DNA of 64,000 nt from Siderastrea siderea (lineage: Eukaryota; Cnidaria; Anthozoa; Scleractinia; Rhizangiidae). The notes below the pieces were generated by a model. The model had not been told where the DNA came from. It made no database searches and saw only the letters and a program-made list of their open reading frames with translations. The position numbers and the translations under genes are program-made. The stretch is from contig OZ034970.1 of NCBI GenBank assembly GCA_964030785.1, positions 40,790,377-40,854,376 of the forward strand, read 5' to 3'. Shown here piece after piece: positions 36,252 to 47,837 of this stretch (position 1 is its first letter; the number at the start of each line of letters is the position of its first letter).

Positions 36252-37391
36252 ATGGGTTTACTGTTGATGATTGTTTTGTTGTCCGCTGCAAATACGTTAG
36301 TCGACTCTGCAAGCAACAAACACGACACCGACTGCGATGCAATCCGAAATAACAGTTCATGCACACAGTCTCCCAGTTACTCTTGCATCAAAGTAATGCA
36401 TGACCAAATAACTTGTAATATGGTATGTGGCTTTGTGACCCCATATGACCGTTGTGACCAGCGTTGTAATGGTTCCGACTGCGACGTTCTTGAATGCCAT
36501 GCCTCTGAAAGATGCAGTCAAGATTGCAGCTCCGGCAAGTGTGGATCTATGACGTGCAATGCCAAGGATTGCACTCAGTCGCCTGTAGCGCGCCAGGCCT
36601 CTGCCGTACCTTAACGTGCCCAAGCACTGAAAAGTTGTACACAACTCTCAGGGCGTGAGATGACTTGTGAGGCTGATGTTTGTAAACAGTCTTGTTATGA
36701 GAGAGATTGTAAAATGATTTGCCCCACTAGAGGAATTAACTGTACCCAGGTTTCAGATGACATAAGCATTGCTTCAATGGAGTGCGACAGAGGTTTGTGC
36801 ACACAATCTCGTTATGAATATGGAACATGTAATATGAGCTGTTCGTCAAGTGTAACACTGGGACGCTGCCATCAACTGTGTGATGCTGCCGAATGCGGTT
36901 CCATGACCTGCAATGCCACTACTTGTACACAGAGAGCATCATTCGCTGAGAAAGTAACCATGCGATGTGAGGGAGACGTGTGCGAGCAAAGTTGTTCTGT
37001 CGGCAAAGACTACTGCAGTATGTCTTGCCCTCCTGGGGTGAAGACGTGCATCCAGGTGGGACACGCTGGATACCGTGAAAGTATAATTATGCGTTGCGAT
37101 GGAGAGGTGTGCCATCAAACCTGTGCTTCCAAAGATGGCTGCAACATGATGTGCTCTGCGAATGCAAAGAAATGTCACCAAACCTGCTCTAGTGGAACTT
37201 GCATCCACAAGTGTGATGCAGCAAATTGCACGCTGAGCTGTTTGGGAGCTGCGTGCATTGCTGGCGAGTCTACTACTTCTAAGTCTACTACTCCAAAGTC
37301 TACTATCCCTAATAAGCGGAGTGGTACGGGCCTTCAAGTAAGACCCAACTTGTTGTGGATTTTGATGCTTACATTTGTTTTCTATATGTAA
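36252..37391 (+). pseudogene. Cysteine-repeat surface protein, copy D (frameshifted)
   Basis: ATG at 36252 opens a hydrophobic leader (MGLLLMIVLLSAANTL), then cysteine modules as in copies B, C and E. Relative to E the sequence gains two bases after 'cactcag' (about 36577-36582) and loses two at 'gcactgaaaagttg' (about 36628-36640), so about 60 bases are read in a wrong frame and meet TAA at 36612-36614. The rest, from 36660 to 37391, is open: more modules, a Ser/Thr/Lys stem (STTSKSTTPKSTIP) and a hydrophobic tail LLWILMLTFVFYM with TAA. The two indels compensate, so the downstream frame is preserved. Either an assembly error or a recent lesion is possible; this is the least damaged copy after C. 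Confidence 0.85.
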
Positions 37392-39686
37392 AACAAAATC
37401 CGGAAAAAAAAAACAATCGGAGCAACGATGGTGTTTTGTCAGAGCGTGTATTGAGTTGCAAAAGCGTTTAAAAAAAGGAATTACTTTGGTTTTTGTCCTC
37501 TCCATTGACAGCTTTTCCCTCATACTGCCAGTACAAATGAAAAACGGAACTTTTACATGGGCCTCTTCAATATGAGCACTGGAGGGACAAGACTACGTTT
37601 CCCGTATTAGGTGTCTATGCAGACAAGGGTAGAGCTCATAGCAATTGTGGCCTCTTTTTTTATTGAATGAACGGTCCGTAATAAAAGGGATATGTAAGGA
37701 GAAGTTTCACCACCCCCTACAAACAAAGAAGACCATTTATGCCTGTCATTCGTTTGCAGTTGGGCAAGGTCCAACATTATCTGCTGCAAAAGGTTTACGT
37801 TAACCCTATTCTGCCTGGGCTTAATTTGAGTTTCTGAGCCTGGGGGCGGGGGGCACAAAGTGCCCCCTTATAGATCTCGAAAAGTATTAAAGCTCTTGCG
37901 ATGAAACTTGGCACGTTTCTAGCACGTCATTAGTTTAACAGATTGGGCTAACCCGCCATTTTGAATTTGAGGCCGCCATCTTGAATCCCAAACCAGTAGT
38001 CATACAGCTGACAATGACGTCACCAAAAAATATATGATTTTGTTCTAAGAAACATACTTAGTCAAAACAAGCACACAAAAGTAAAAAAAATTATCTTCTT
38101 CTTACAAACGAAGGGGGCTTATGACGTGTTAAACAGATTGAGCTTATGACTTGTCAATTATGACGTGTCGTGATGTCACAATAACGTCACTAACCCGCCA
38201 TTTTGAATTTGAGGCCGCCATCTTGAATCCCAAACCTGCAGTCAGTCATACAGCTGACAATGACGTCACCAAAAATATATGATTTTGTTCTAAGAAACAT
38301 ACTTAGTCAAAACAAGCACACAAAAGTAAAAAAAAATTACCTTCTTCTTACAAACGAAGGGGAAAAACCTGCAAAAAGACTAAAAAAAGACAGAAAATAG
38401 TCAAAATACTGCTAAGTAGACGGTTGTTATGGAGAAGTCAATCATCATATGCATAGACACGTCATTGACACAGGAAAATTTTCTCTTGTAAATGTTAGGA
38501 AAAGTCACGGAGTGGTACGGGCCTTCAAGTAAGACCCAACTTGTGGATTTTGATGCTTACATTTGTTTTCTATATGTAAAACAAAATCCGGAAAAAAAAA
38601 CAATCGGAGCAACGATGGTGTTTTGTCAGAGCGTGTATTGAGTAGCAAAAGCGTTTAAAAAAAGGAATTACTTTGGTTTTTGTCCTCTCCATTGACAGCT
38701 TTTCCCTCATACTGCCAGTACAAATGAAAAACGGAACCTTTACATGGGCCTCTTCAATATGAGCACTGGAGGGACAAGACTACGTTTCCCGTATTAGGTG
38801 TCTATGCAGACAAGGGTAGAGCTGATAGCAATTGGGGCCTCTTTTTTTATTGAATGAACGGTCCGTAATAAAAGGGATATGTAAGGAGAAGTTTCACCAC
38901 CCCCTACAAACAAAGAAGACCATTTATGCCTGTCATTCGTATGCAGTTGGGCAAGGTCCAACATTATCTGCTGCAAAAGTTTTACGTTAACCCTATTCTG
39001 CCTGGGCTTAATTTGAGTTTCTGAGCCTGGGGGCGGGGGGCACAAAGTGCCCCCTTATAGATCTCGAAAAGTATTAAAGCTCTTGCGATGAAACTTGGCA
39101 CGTTTCTAGCACGTCATTAGTTTAACAGATTGGGCTTATGACGTGTCAATTATGACGTGTCGTGATGTCACAATAACGTCACAAACCCGCCACTTTGAAT
39201 TTGAGGCCGCCATCTTGAATCCCAAACCTGTAGTCATACAGCTGACAATGACGTCACCAAAAAATATATGATTTTGTTCTAAGAAACATACTTAGTCAAA
39301 ACAAGCACACAAAAGTAAAAAAAATTATCTTCTTCTTACAAACGAAGGGGGCTTATGACGTGTTAAACAGATTAAGCTTATGACGTGTCAATTATGACGT
39401 GTCGTGATGTCACAATAACGTCACAAACCCGCCATTTTGAATTTGAGGCCGCCATGATTTTGTTCTAAGAAACATACTTAGTCAAAACAAGCACACAAAA
39501 GTAAAAAAAAAATTACCTTCTTCTTAAAAACGAAGGGGAAAAACCTGCAAAAAGACTAAAAAAAGACAGAAAATAGTCAAAATACTGCTAAGTAGACGGT
39601 TGTTATGGAGACGTCAATCATCATATGCATAGACACGTCATTGACACAGGAAAATTTTCTGTTGTAAATGTTAGGAAAAGTCACGA
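37318..39686 (+). repeat. Tandem duplication, 1191-bp unit, of the copy D tail
   Basis: Unit 1 (37318-38508) starts in the last codons of copy D ('ggagtggtacgggccttc') and includes the 3' flank and part of a TTAA element. Unit 2 (38509-39686) repeats it with few differences (for example one 'ttg' fewer in the tail-coding part). The unit 2 coding tail is an orphan. Confidence 0.95.
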
Positions 39687-39795
39687 GATTTGGTGATTAT
39701 TCGTCTAGCCGTTTAAAAGTTATAATTCGTTAAAGTCGGTCCGGGGGCAATTGTGCCCCCCACCCCCCCCCCCCCTCCAGGCTAAATAGGGTTAA
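38987..39795. mobile_element. piggyBac-like non-autonomous element, TTAA duplication
   Basis: TTAA (38987-38990) followed by CCCTATTCTGCCTGGG, and CCAGGCTAAATAGGG followed by TTAA (39792-39795), form inverted ends with the TTAA duplication and CCC start typical of piggyBac. The interior contains repeated modules 'gccgccatcttgaatcccaa' and 'atgacgtgtcgtgatgtcac'. The 5' part of a second copy lies at 37800-38508. The paralogous site near copy F (about 53940-53975) lacks it. Confidence 0.85.
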
Positions 39796-39989
39796 AACAA
39801 CTTAGAAACGTGGACTTGTGTTACTTTTGTCAGCATCTTAGAAGCTTTGGTATAAATTGGCTGCAGTTATTCGAAACATGTCACTTGTTTTAGCAGAGAA
39901 GCCTCCCACAGCTATGTACCATGTGTCCCTAATGAAGAGAATCCACAGCTGGTATTCCAATTCTTCGGTTGAAAGAGTTCCTACAATGA

Positions 39990-40630
39990 AAGTTGAAAGT
40001 ATAATCCCTGTAAGCCTTATTTCGCTGGTCTTTTACATAGTTGCTGAACCGCTTATAATTAACCCATTTGATAGGAGTAACTAATAGGGTACTCTGAGGA
40101 CTTTGCTTGTTTCCAAAATTTACGTTTTTGCGAATTAATTTCTTAAGCTCTGAATTCAACCACGGGATATTGCACTAAGAATTCAGCTTCTTCGATGGGA
40201 TATGCTTTTCAACGGCTTTAAAAAATATCGTTTTCCAAGGCTTTTTAACTTCGTCAACACTCTCCATTAAGCGCACACAGTCCCACGGAAGTTTGCGAAA
40301 ATCTTTCCTTGAGACTGTCCAATCTGCGGAACGATAATCGTAAACAATCCTAGGTCTTTGTTTCGGTCTCATGATCTTCAACTTAAGCTTGAATTAAATT
40401 CAATTGAATAGTTGTTTGACTGACCGAGATCTTGGCAGACTTCAAGGTAAACGTGGCGCTGTAATAAAGGCCAAATCCAGAATATTCTGACCACCACGAG
40501 TAGGTCGGAAGACCATCTGATGGAGAAAGTAATCTGCATTTTCCCCTGCTACTATCCTGTCATCCCTTTGTTCTTTGTTTGTTGTGGTTTTTTTTTTCGG
40601 CAATGTTTTATTAAACATTAGACAAACAAA
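39990..40630 (-). mobile_element. Non-LTR retrotransposon fragment
   Basis: Absent from the paralogous site (about 54165-54178). - strand frames 40381-40175 (PRIVYDYRSADWTVSRKDFR, PWDCVRLMESVDEVKKPWKT) and then 40159-39929 (NSELKKLIRKN, YVKDQRNKAYRDY) match the region between endonuclease and reverse transcriptase in CR1/jockey-like elements by recalled pattern. It is truncated at both ends and split by a stop. Confidence 0.7.
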
Positions 40631-40632
40631 TG

Positions 40633-40850
40633 TAATTAGGTGGTTTGCTTTGGCTTGACTTTAGTAAGCTCTGGTTAAGAGAGCCGTGTCACTTTCAACC
40701 AGTTATATTAGAAGTTGTGAGCTGGTTAGAACGCTAGTGTATTTGCTTCGCCGTTACAGATAAGTGCATGTATTGATTGCGCCTGTCGTGATCAACCAGA
40801 CAGTGTTTGTTGCGGTTTTGGTTTTAAGACCTTTAACTCAAAACCGCTCT
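40633..40850. mobile_element. Old copy of the 57525-57816 MITE family
   Basis: Carries 'gtttgctttggcttgacttt', 'gtgtatttgcttcg' and the right end 'ggttttggttttaagacc' with 'ccgctct', as in 57525-57816. It is shared with the F flank (about 54178-54405), so it predates that duplication. Confidence 0.7.
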
Positions 40851-41609
40851 TTACTTTGTGATACCTTTCTTGTTATGGAATATAGAGACATTTTGGTAAA
40901 CATCTGTAATGGTAATCGGTAAGTTTTAGTTTGAAAGCGACAAGGCCTTTAATGCAGTCAGGAGCATCAGTAGGCTCAATTAGATATTTGCCATTTTATT
41001 TCTGATGTAGCTGTTTTGCGGTAGCTGTTGGTAAAACGCACACAAGGCCTGAATAAAGCTTAAAGTGATTGTAAGCTGCGGGCAGTGCTATACAATATAA
41101 CGTCGTAGTGTGTCTTTGGTGGCCTGCTTAATTCGATGTATTTTTGTTTGCCAAGAAAATTTTGAGGGGGCAGAGCGACGAAAACGAGCTGTTAATGGAA
41201 TGAAGAGGAAGCAGACATTGTCCTTCTCTTCACTTAACGCCACACTTATGTTCCCTTCCGGCGAACATAGCGATGTCAGTTTCCACATTTTTTTTCCGCA
41301 TGGAAACAATAAACTTGATTTGTTCGCTACGTTTAATCCCTGCTTTCGGCATACAAATTTTTCTTAATATAATGGTAGCCACGATCAAGACATTTTTAGG
41401 CATTTCCCTAATATTTGTAAGCTGCTTGTTTGATTGTGCGCTGATATTAGAAGAAATTAGTTATTGACCGCGCTTGGAGAACAAAGTGTTTAAAAGTCTT
41501 TTTACGGCCTGGATATTTTAATGTGCAACAGTAAGTTGAACTGCAAGGAAATAAAATAATTTTTGACTTATGGCTATTTGTATTCTTCAACTGGTGAGTA
41601 TCAAGCAAC

Positions 41610-43358
41610 TGGTAATATCAGCGGTGCAATGTTAGGGCATCGTAAGTTTGGCGGTGGAAGATCAGAGGTTGATGGTTCAGCTGTATAAAGGGATGTCATT
41701 CTCAGTGTACATACGCTTGCCCTTCTCGCTGTTTGTACGGACTCTTGAGCTTAAATATTTGTGACTGTGTTGCCAGTGAAAAACCTGAGTGAGATGCCCA
41801 AAAATAGTTTTGGGATCTCCAGTTATTGCTATTACATTCCACTCTTTAGCAGGTGTTTGCATTTTTGTTTCAGTCTACGGCTTCGAAATGTGTTTATTTC
41901 TCTGCTTAAGTTAATTCACACAGAAAACCACAAGCAAAATGCTATACCATAGTTGCGCCTTGACAGGAAGCTTAGAAACAAACAAACAAACAAACAAACA
42001 AAAACAGCTCCAGAGGGCCTGCCTTCATGATAATGTCTTCTGGCGTCATCCTACTATATCCAGGGCGTTTCCTTTCCGCTCACCATCATGACACCGTTTT
42101 TAAGCGCTTCAGTATGTCTTGTGTATGTCAATACAGAGGCACAGAATGTGGAGGGCGACAAATTATAAGTTTATTATTAAATTATAAACACTTCTTGTCG
42201 AATATCACGTGACTTGCATTTAACTTTATAAAGATTCGAGTGAATCACTAGTATGAAAGTTTCTCCAGAGTGCTAATACTCCGCTTCATATTCGATCTTC
42301 GACATATCCTTCTTTAGTTTGTGACCTGAAAAATAACTAAAAGACGGAGTCATGGAATCTAGTTATATGGAATCTTAGCCCCTTCAAATTTAGGCATGAA
42401 TTTTACGGCAAAGTTATAGGCATAGAGGCCAGCATGAAAAGCTTTACCTTGTCCACATTCATGTCAATATGGCCCATATCCAGTAAACGCAACTCACGAT
42501 AAACATTTCCTGTCCTTTCAGAGTTTCAGAAAGTACTCAAGATTAATACAAGAACAGTTTATCAGAGTTGCGTGCTAATTCATAGCAGCCAGAGATTTGA
42601 CTACATGTAGTCTCGCCAATTTGGTCATAATGTTTTCGATCTATTCAATGTCCAAAGTCTAGCATAACAACGACCCAACTTCAGCAGATACAACTGCAGA
42701 TTATGTTTTAGTAGGGTGATAACCTCACTAGGTTCCAGGACTTCAAAGTTTTGCAACTCTTTAATTGCCACAGACAAAAGCAGTACGAGAAACAATAAAA
42801 GCTGGAAAGTAGTGCACGAACACGAACAAAGGACCTAAAACGAAGAGAGCTTACAGCACGGTACGTCAAATACTGTGGGGTTTGTTACATTGTTATACGC
42901 TTAAGAAAAGAGAGGTTATAACACGTGGAGGTATTTAAAGAACATCCATACATTAAAGGACCAATCGATTGGAAAAGATAGTATAAAATTAATAACAAAT
43001 TGTATTGTATTTATTGCAGTCACTTGAGGTGTATATTGCGATGTTTCGACTGCTTGTTGCTAGTCGACCTCATTCAGGGGCGGCCAACAAGAAAATTTTG
43101 GCAAAATACTTAAAACACCTTTTCTGGTTTCTCGGATTGTTTCAGAGCCAAAAGGCGTATTTGTGTAAGCTAATGCAGGCTCAAAATGATATCAGATATC
43201 GGCCCTATATTTTCCAAACTACGTAATTATTAAATTTCTGCCGCAGCTAAAAATGTAATGAACGTGACAAGACGAAGGTATTCATGGTAGACGCTTTGTG
43301 TTCTCTTTTACATTATGCAGTACAGTCTCCCGTTCACTATTGGCTGTCGGTGGAATTT
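41610..43358. other. Intergenic, no gene seen
   Basis: No coding support. (AAAC)n at about 41976-42003. Confidence 0.45.
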
Positions 43359-43366
43359 GAATCTAG

Positions 43367-43622
43367 GGGGGGGACAGGGGGGCTTAAACCTCCCGCTTCC
43401 CGCACCCTTTAATCCCGGTTCCCGCCCTGTATTTTTTGGCTCCCGCCCCTTCGCAATTTTTCGATTGCGAAATATTGCGCAATGTTGCGTAATTTTTCCC
43501 TTTTTCTCCCGCTTCCCGCAACCTTGGGAATCCCGCTTCCCGCCCCCTCTTCTCCCGCCTCCCGTACACCTCCCGCCCCCTTTTTTCCCGGTTTCCCGCC
43601 ACCCTGTCCCCCCCCCCCCCCC
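43367..43622. mobile_element. 256-bp G-run-ended element
   Basis: GGGGGGGGACAGGGGGG at the left and CCCTGTCCCCC... at the right are inverted. AATCTAG flanks both sides (43360-43366, 43623-43629). The interior is a degenerate 'ctcccgcttcccgc' repeat. Open frames on both strands are repeat artefacts. Confidence 0.8.
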
Positions 43623-44049
43623 AATCTAGATTCTTCATTTAGCCGCCGGAGAAAGAGTTGATTTTGTTAGTTGGTTCAAAATAATCCACTTTATTCGATT
43701 AATTGCTGCTTTCGGTTACGCACTCCTTGCTGATATGCTGTTATATGAGAGTCAATACAAGGTTGCGGCCTGGGCTGTGTTGCAGCATTTTTTCTAAGCA
43801 TGTCAAGCGTTTGCTGGGTAATGTTAGACCCGTGGTTTAACATCATTAACCATTTCGCCAATATGCACCCCACACACCCTAGCACCCCATGCTGATGTTA
43901 AACGTTCCAAAAACGTAAGCCCGACAACTGTTGGCAAAAATGTTGGAACGTTTCGATCGTGGCTTTACGCTTAAAACACGTTTACTTTTTGAGTCGATGT
44001 TACGATGCCCTGTGTTATCAAAGAGTTCTGAAAGAGTTATGAAAGTGTT

Positions 44050-44216
44050 CAGTCTTGTTATGAAAGAGAATGTCAAATGATTTGTCCCACCAGAGGAATC
44101 AACTGTACACAGGTTTCAGTGAAGAGCAATGCTCCAATGGAGTGCGACAGAGGTTTGTGCACACAATCTTGTTCATCAGGGCAATGTAATATGAGCTGCT
44201 CGTCAAGTGTAAGCCA
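44050..44216 (+). pseudogene. Cysteine-repeat gene fragment
   Basis: About 167 bp, nearly identical to 45345-45511 of copy E (differences only around 'cccaccagag' and 'aatatg'). It begins abruptly at 'cagtcttgttatgaaagag' and ends at 'tcaagtgtaa', where Penelope-like sequence starts at once. No leader or tail is present. Confidence 0.9.
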
Positions 44217-44660
44217 GTTGCTGGGATTGCAATGATTTCTACATCGGTAAAACAAAACGACGACGTCATGATAGAAAAACTGAACACTTCAAGGCCCTCG
44301 TTAAAAATGACCACACGTCTGCCATTGCAGACCATGTCAAAACCACCAGACACAACATCAAGTGGGATCATTTTGACATTTTAGCATCGGGCAAAACTGA
44401 TTGCTACTGCAAAATCAAAGAAACATTGTTAATCCAAGAACTGAAGCCAGCTTTTAATGTCAACGTCAGCAGTGAGAAGCTGATACTTTATTAACTAGCT
44501 GTAGCTTTTTATAGATTCACTGTTAAGATTGTTTTCTTAATCTTGGTTTCAGACCCCTTATCACTATTGTATAAAAGGTTTGTCAAAATTGTAACGGTCA
44601 CTTTTGAAAATGTATGTTGACTAGCATACGAAACGTCAAGTTTATATAAAATGCGTAAGT
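44217..44660 (+). mobile_element. 5'-truncated Penelope-like retroelement with GIY-YIG end
   Basis: 44217-44492 is open and encodes the C-terminal endonuclease: CWDCNDFYIGKTKRRRHDR (a Cys pair, then the Phe-Tyr-Ile-Gly of GIY-YIG and the following Lys/Arg motif), TEHFKAL, TSAIADHVKTTRHNIKWDHF, and IKETLLIQELKPAFNVN, with TAA at 44490-44492. The 3' flank contains 'gactagcatacgaaacgtca', reminiscent of the ribozyme-like ends of these elements. Reverse transcriptase is absent. The element separates a copy E fragment from copy E itself. Confidence 0.85.
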
Positions 44661-44957
44661 TTAAAATGTTTATTGCCGCTGTTTGTGTTTTATTTTTTAA
44701 TCAACCAATTTCCGTCGTGCAGCAAGTCATTGCCATCAACATTGGGGGGCTTGCGATGTTTCAAATTACAGTTTTCCCTAGGTGCTAACAGTGGGCGGCA
44801 TTCAGAAACCCTGGCTAGTTCTCCGGCAGGCGGCACTAATTTTTGGCTCCTTATAAATGGTATAAATGTATCCTTTTGTATGAAATTTCTCTCTGCAAAC
44901 TCGGTCACATTTCACGTTGGAACACTTTCCCTGTCCGTCCCCCAATGTTTGCTGCTG

Positions 44958-45613
44958 ATGATTGTTTTGTTGTCCGCTACAAGTACGTTAGTGGACTCTG
45001 CAAGCAACAAAACCGACTGCGATTCAAACCCCCAAAAAGTTCAAGTACACAGGCTTCTTGTGTCCAATTTCCTTGTATTATGCTATGTGGCTTCACGACC
45101 CCATACGACATTTGTGACCAGCTTTGTGTTTTAAGCAAATTCGATGCTCTTGAATGCCGCGCCTTTGAAAGCTGCATTCAAGCTTGCAGGTTAGGGAAGT
45201 GTGGATCTATGACCTGCAATGCCAAGGAATGCACTCAGTTGTGCAGCGCAAGCTACTGCAGTACCTTAACGTGCCCAAGCCCTGTGAAAAAGTGTGCACA
45301 AGACTCAGGACGTGTGCTGACCTATCAAGCTGATGTTTGTAAACAGTCTTGTTATGAAAGAGAATGTCAAATGATTTGCCCCACTGGAGGAATCAACTGT
45401 ACACAGGTTTCAGTGAAGAGCAATGCTCCAATGGAGTGCGACAGAGGTTTGTGCACACAATCTTGTTCATCAGGGCAATGTAACATGAGCTGCTCGTCAA
45501 GTGTAATACTGGGACGCTGCCATCAACTGTGTTATGGCGGCAAATGCGATTCCATAACCTGCGATGCCACTAATTGCACACAGGTAGCATATACGCGAGC
45601 AACTTTGTTATAG
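44958..45613 (+). pseudogene. Cysteine-repeat surface protein, copy E (5' half, broken)
   Basis: The leader (LLLMIVLLSATSTLVDSASN) is in one frame from about 44949. The family's usual start ATG (44945-44947) is two bases out of frame with it, and the first in-frame ATG (44958) leaves only a short leader. One extra base in the 'caaacccccaaaaag' tract (45026-45038) throws the mature part into another frame, which stays open to TAG at 45611-45613. Cysteine modules match copy D to 'CDATNCTQ', then homology ends and LINE-tail-like AT-rich sequence follows. The 3' half is probably F (53071). A TATA-like TTATAAATGG lies at about 44850. Confidence 0.8.
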
Positions 45614-45619
45614 CTAGGA

Positions 45620-45771
45620 CAGCAGCATGTCTTGTAGTTTTCGTTCTATAGTGATTGTAAATAGGTTTTTTATTTTTGTATTTACTGTTATGTCTGTAAT
45701 GCGCATTTGATTATTCTTATAGAAAATGCCCAATATAAATATTAAATATTATTATTAAATATTATTATTAA

Positions 45772-45822
<51 letters not shown>

Positions 45823-45823
45823 A
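45620..45823 (+). repeat. LINE-like 3' tail ending in (ATT)n
   Basis: 'tctgtaatgcgcatttgatt' and 'aatgcccaatataaatatta' followed by about 20 ATT units resemble 3' ends of non-LTR elements with ATT tails. It directly follows the truncated end of copy E. Confidence 0.5.
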
Positions 45824-45829
45824 AGTGAG

Positions 45830-47551
45830 ACCGGAAAACAATATTATAATTATTAGTTAATCATTAGTAATACACCTCTCATCAAATTAGAACCAGTGTT
45901 TCATATATTTTAAATAAGCCTCTGTAGTAGGTAATATAAACTTAAATATCTAAGCAATTTAAATGCTTTATTCAATAAGTGATTTGAAACCGGGATACTA
46001 TAGTGCAATACGTTTTCTACAGTGTAAGACGCTCTCATACTCATATTTTTCTCCTTATATGGTAAAATGACGCTATAGTTGAATAATAATGATGATGATG
46101 ATGATGATGATGTTCCTTATTTACTTGTATTAATTCCCCGGGACGTTTAATTAATAGTAGGAAGTAGTGAACCCTAAAACATCCCAGGGCATTGCTTTCT
46201 TTCTTGACTGCCCAATAGTGGTAGTTACTCAGAAGGAGTAGCTTACGGGAGTTAATATGAACTATAATTTAAATTACTGTAAAAGCTCTAATAGTCCTGC
46301 TCTCTAATACGCCTTCTTACCTACTACTTGCTAATTACAAATAAATTATTTGCTTACAATTATGTCATGACATTGGGGCTTGAAAATTATTTTATGTTTC
46401 GACTGATGCCGAGTATTATTTTACTGCCAGAGGAAGATTCGAAGAAGTGCAGCATTATGTATGTAATTACTTACATGTAATTCAGGTGAATCAATTCATT
46501 CATCTATTTTAAGTACCAATCAGTCAATCAACCACTCAACCAACTGGCTAATAAATCAGTCAATCAGCCAATTAAAAAATCAATCAATCAATCAATTAAT
46601 CAGTCAATCAACAAATCAATCAATCCGTGACCTCAGTGTTGCCAATCCGAATAACAAATGGTCCAGTAATGACTAGCGACTTTATTTGATGCACAGATTA
46701 TGACTCACTCTTTTACTACCCCAGACCGTGATGGCAGTAGATCTCGAGACTTTAGTTCTTTTTGGTTTGATAATTTGTCACCAATAAGCATTGTTACTGA
46801 TTGCCATAATCTGGTACCAAAGAAAAACAAGAGGAATAGCCTCTTCCTAAATCATTTTTCAGAATAGTCTGAAACCTAACAGGCAATGAACTGACAAAAA
46901 GGGATCAGACTGTGGTGAATCAGTCAATCGATGTAGTTTTCCCCATCAAGAGAATTCAAACAAATGGGCCTGACTCTTCATTCCTGGGATAGTAGTGGGG
47001 GGGGGGGGGGGGGGATAGTCCCCAGAAAAAAGATATGGGGCAGGGTGTGCTCATCAGATATTTTGAAGTAGAGCCCTAAAAGGTGTACTCCAGGATTCAT
47101 TCCATTTTCATACATCATCCACTCAGTAGTACTAAGGGGTCAGTCAAAGTAATCAATGACATCAAAATGTTAAGCAGAAAAAGACAAAAAAATATATAAC
47201 CTTATTTCAAAACTGCTCTTCAAATGTTTTATTTGAATTGATAAAGTGTGTCTGGGAATATAACTAAAAGTACAAATTTCTTAACCAAACCCTTATAATA
47301 AACTGCCATATTTTCCTGACATCAGGTTGATGGAATAAAAACCTGTAAGAAAAACAAAGCAGATTTTAATTATCCCAATTACCAATAGTAGGACAGTCAG
47401 TGTGCATGCACCAGAGAAAAATGAGAGACTGCTCATAGTCTATGAGAATGGTACCAACTTGGGCCGGTACGACTTCAGATCGACTCCAAATGCTTACCTC
47501 TGTTTACACGAAACGTACAAAACATGAAGCTAGTATAAAATAATTATCATC
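45830..47551. other. Intergenic with microsatellites
   Basis: (GAT)n at about 46088-46112, degenerate (CAAT)n at about 46525-46628 and a G-run at 46997-47014. No gene seen. Confidence 0.5.
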
Positions 47552-47554
47552 TTA

Positions 47555-47834
47555 GGCTGTGTTTACATGAGTGATTTCATCCCGAGATGACTTTCATATC
47601 GGTGTCTGGTCATTTACCTGTAAGTTTTTACGTGGTTTGGAGCTGAAATGGTGTTTACCCCGGGACGATTTCATCCCGGTGCTGAAGACCGGGATGAAAT
47701 CGTCCCAGGGTGAACACATTTCAGCTCCAAATCATGTAAACATTTACTGGTAAATAACCAGACACCGCGATGAAAGTCACCCCGGGATGAGATAAAAGTC
47801 ATCCCAGGATAAAGTCACTCATGTAAACAGGGCC
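47555..47834. mobile_element. 280-bp fold-back MITE, TTA duplication
   Basis: Left GGCTGTGTTTACATGAGTGA mirrors the right end (complement GGCCCTGTTTACATGAGTGA). TTA lies on both sides (47552-47554, 47835-47837). The interior is also symmetric ('gggacgatttcatcccggt' around 47662-47680). Its ends resemble those of 34058-34958, and half-elements of similar style are at about 48060-48180 and 48240-48290. Confidence 0.85.
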
Positions 47835-47837
47835 TTA

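Noticed and set aside
41088..41309. - strand open frame with similarity to 54555-54782
   Set aside because: The similarity is explained by the D/F segmental duplication; frames do not share start, end or length, and no splice signals support coding.
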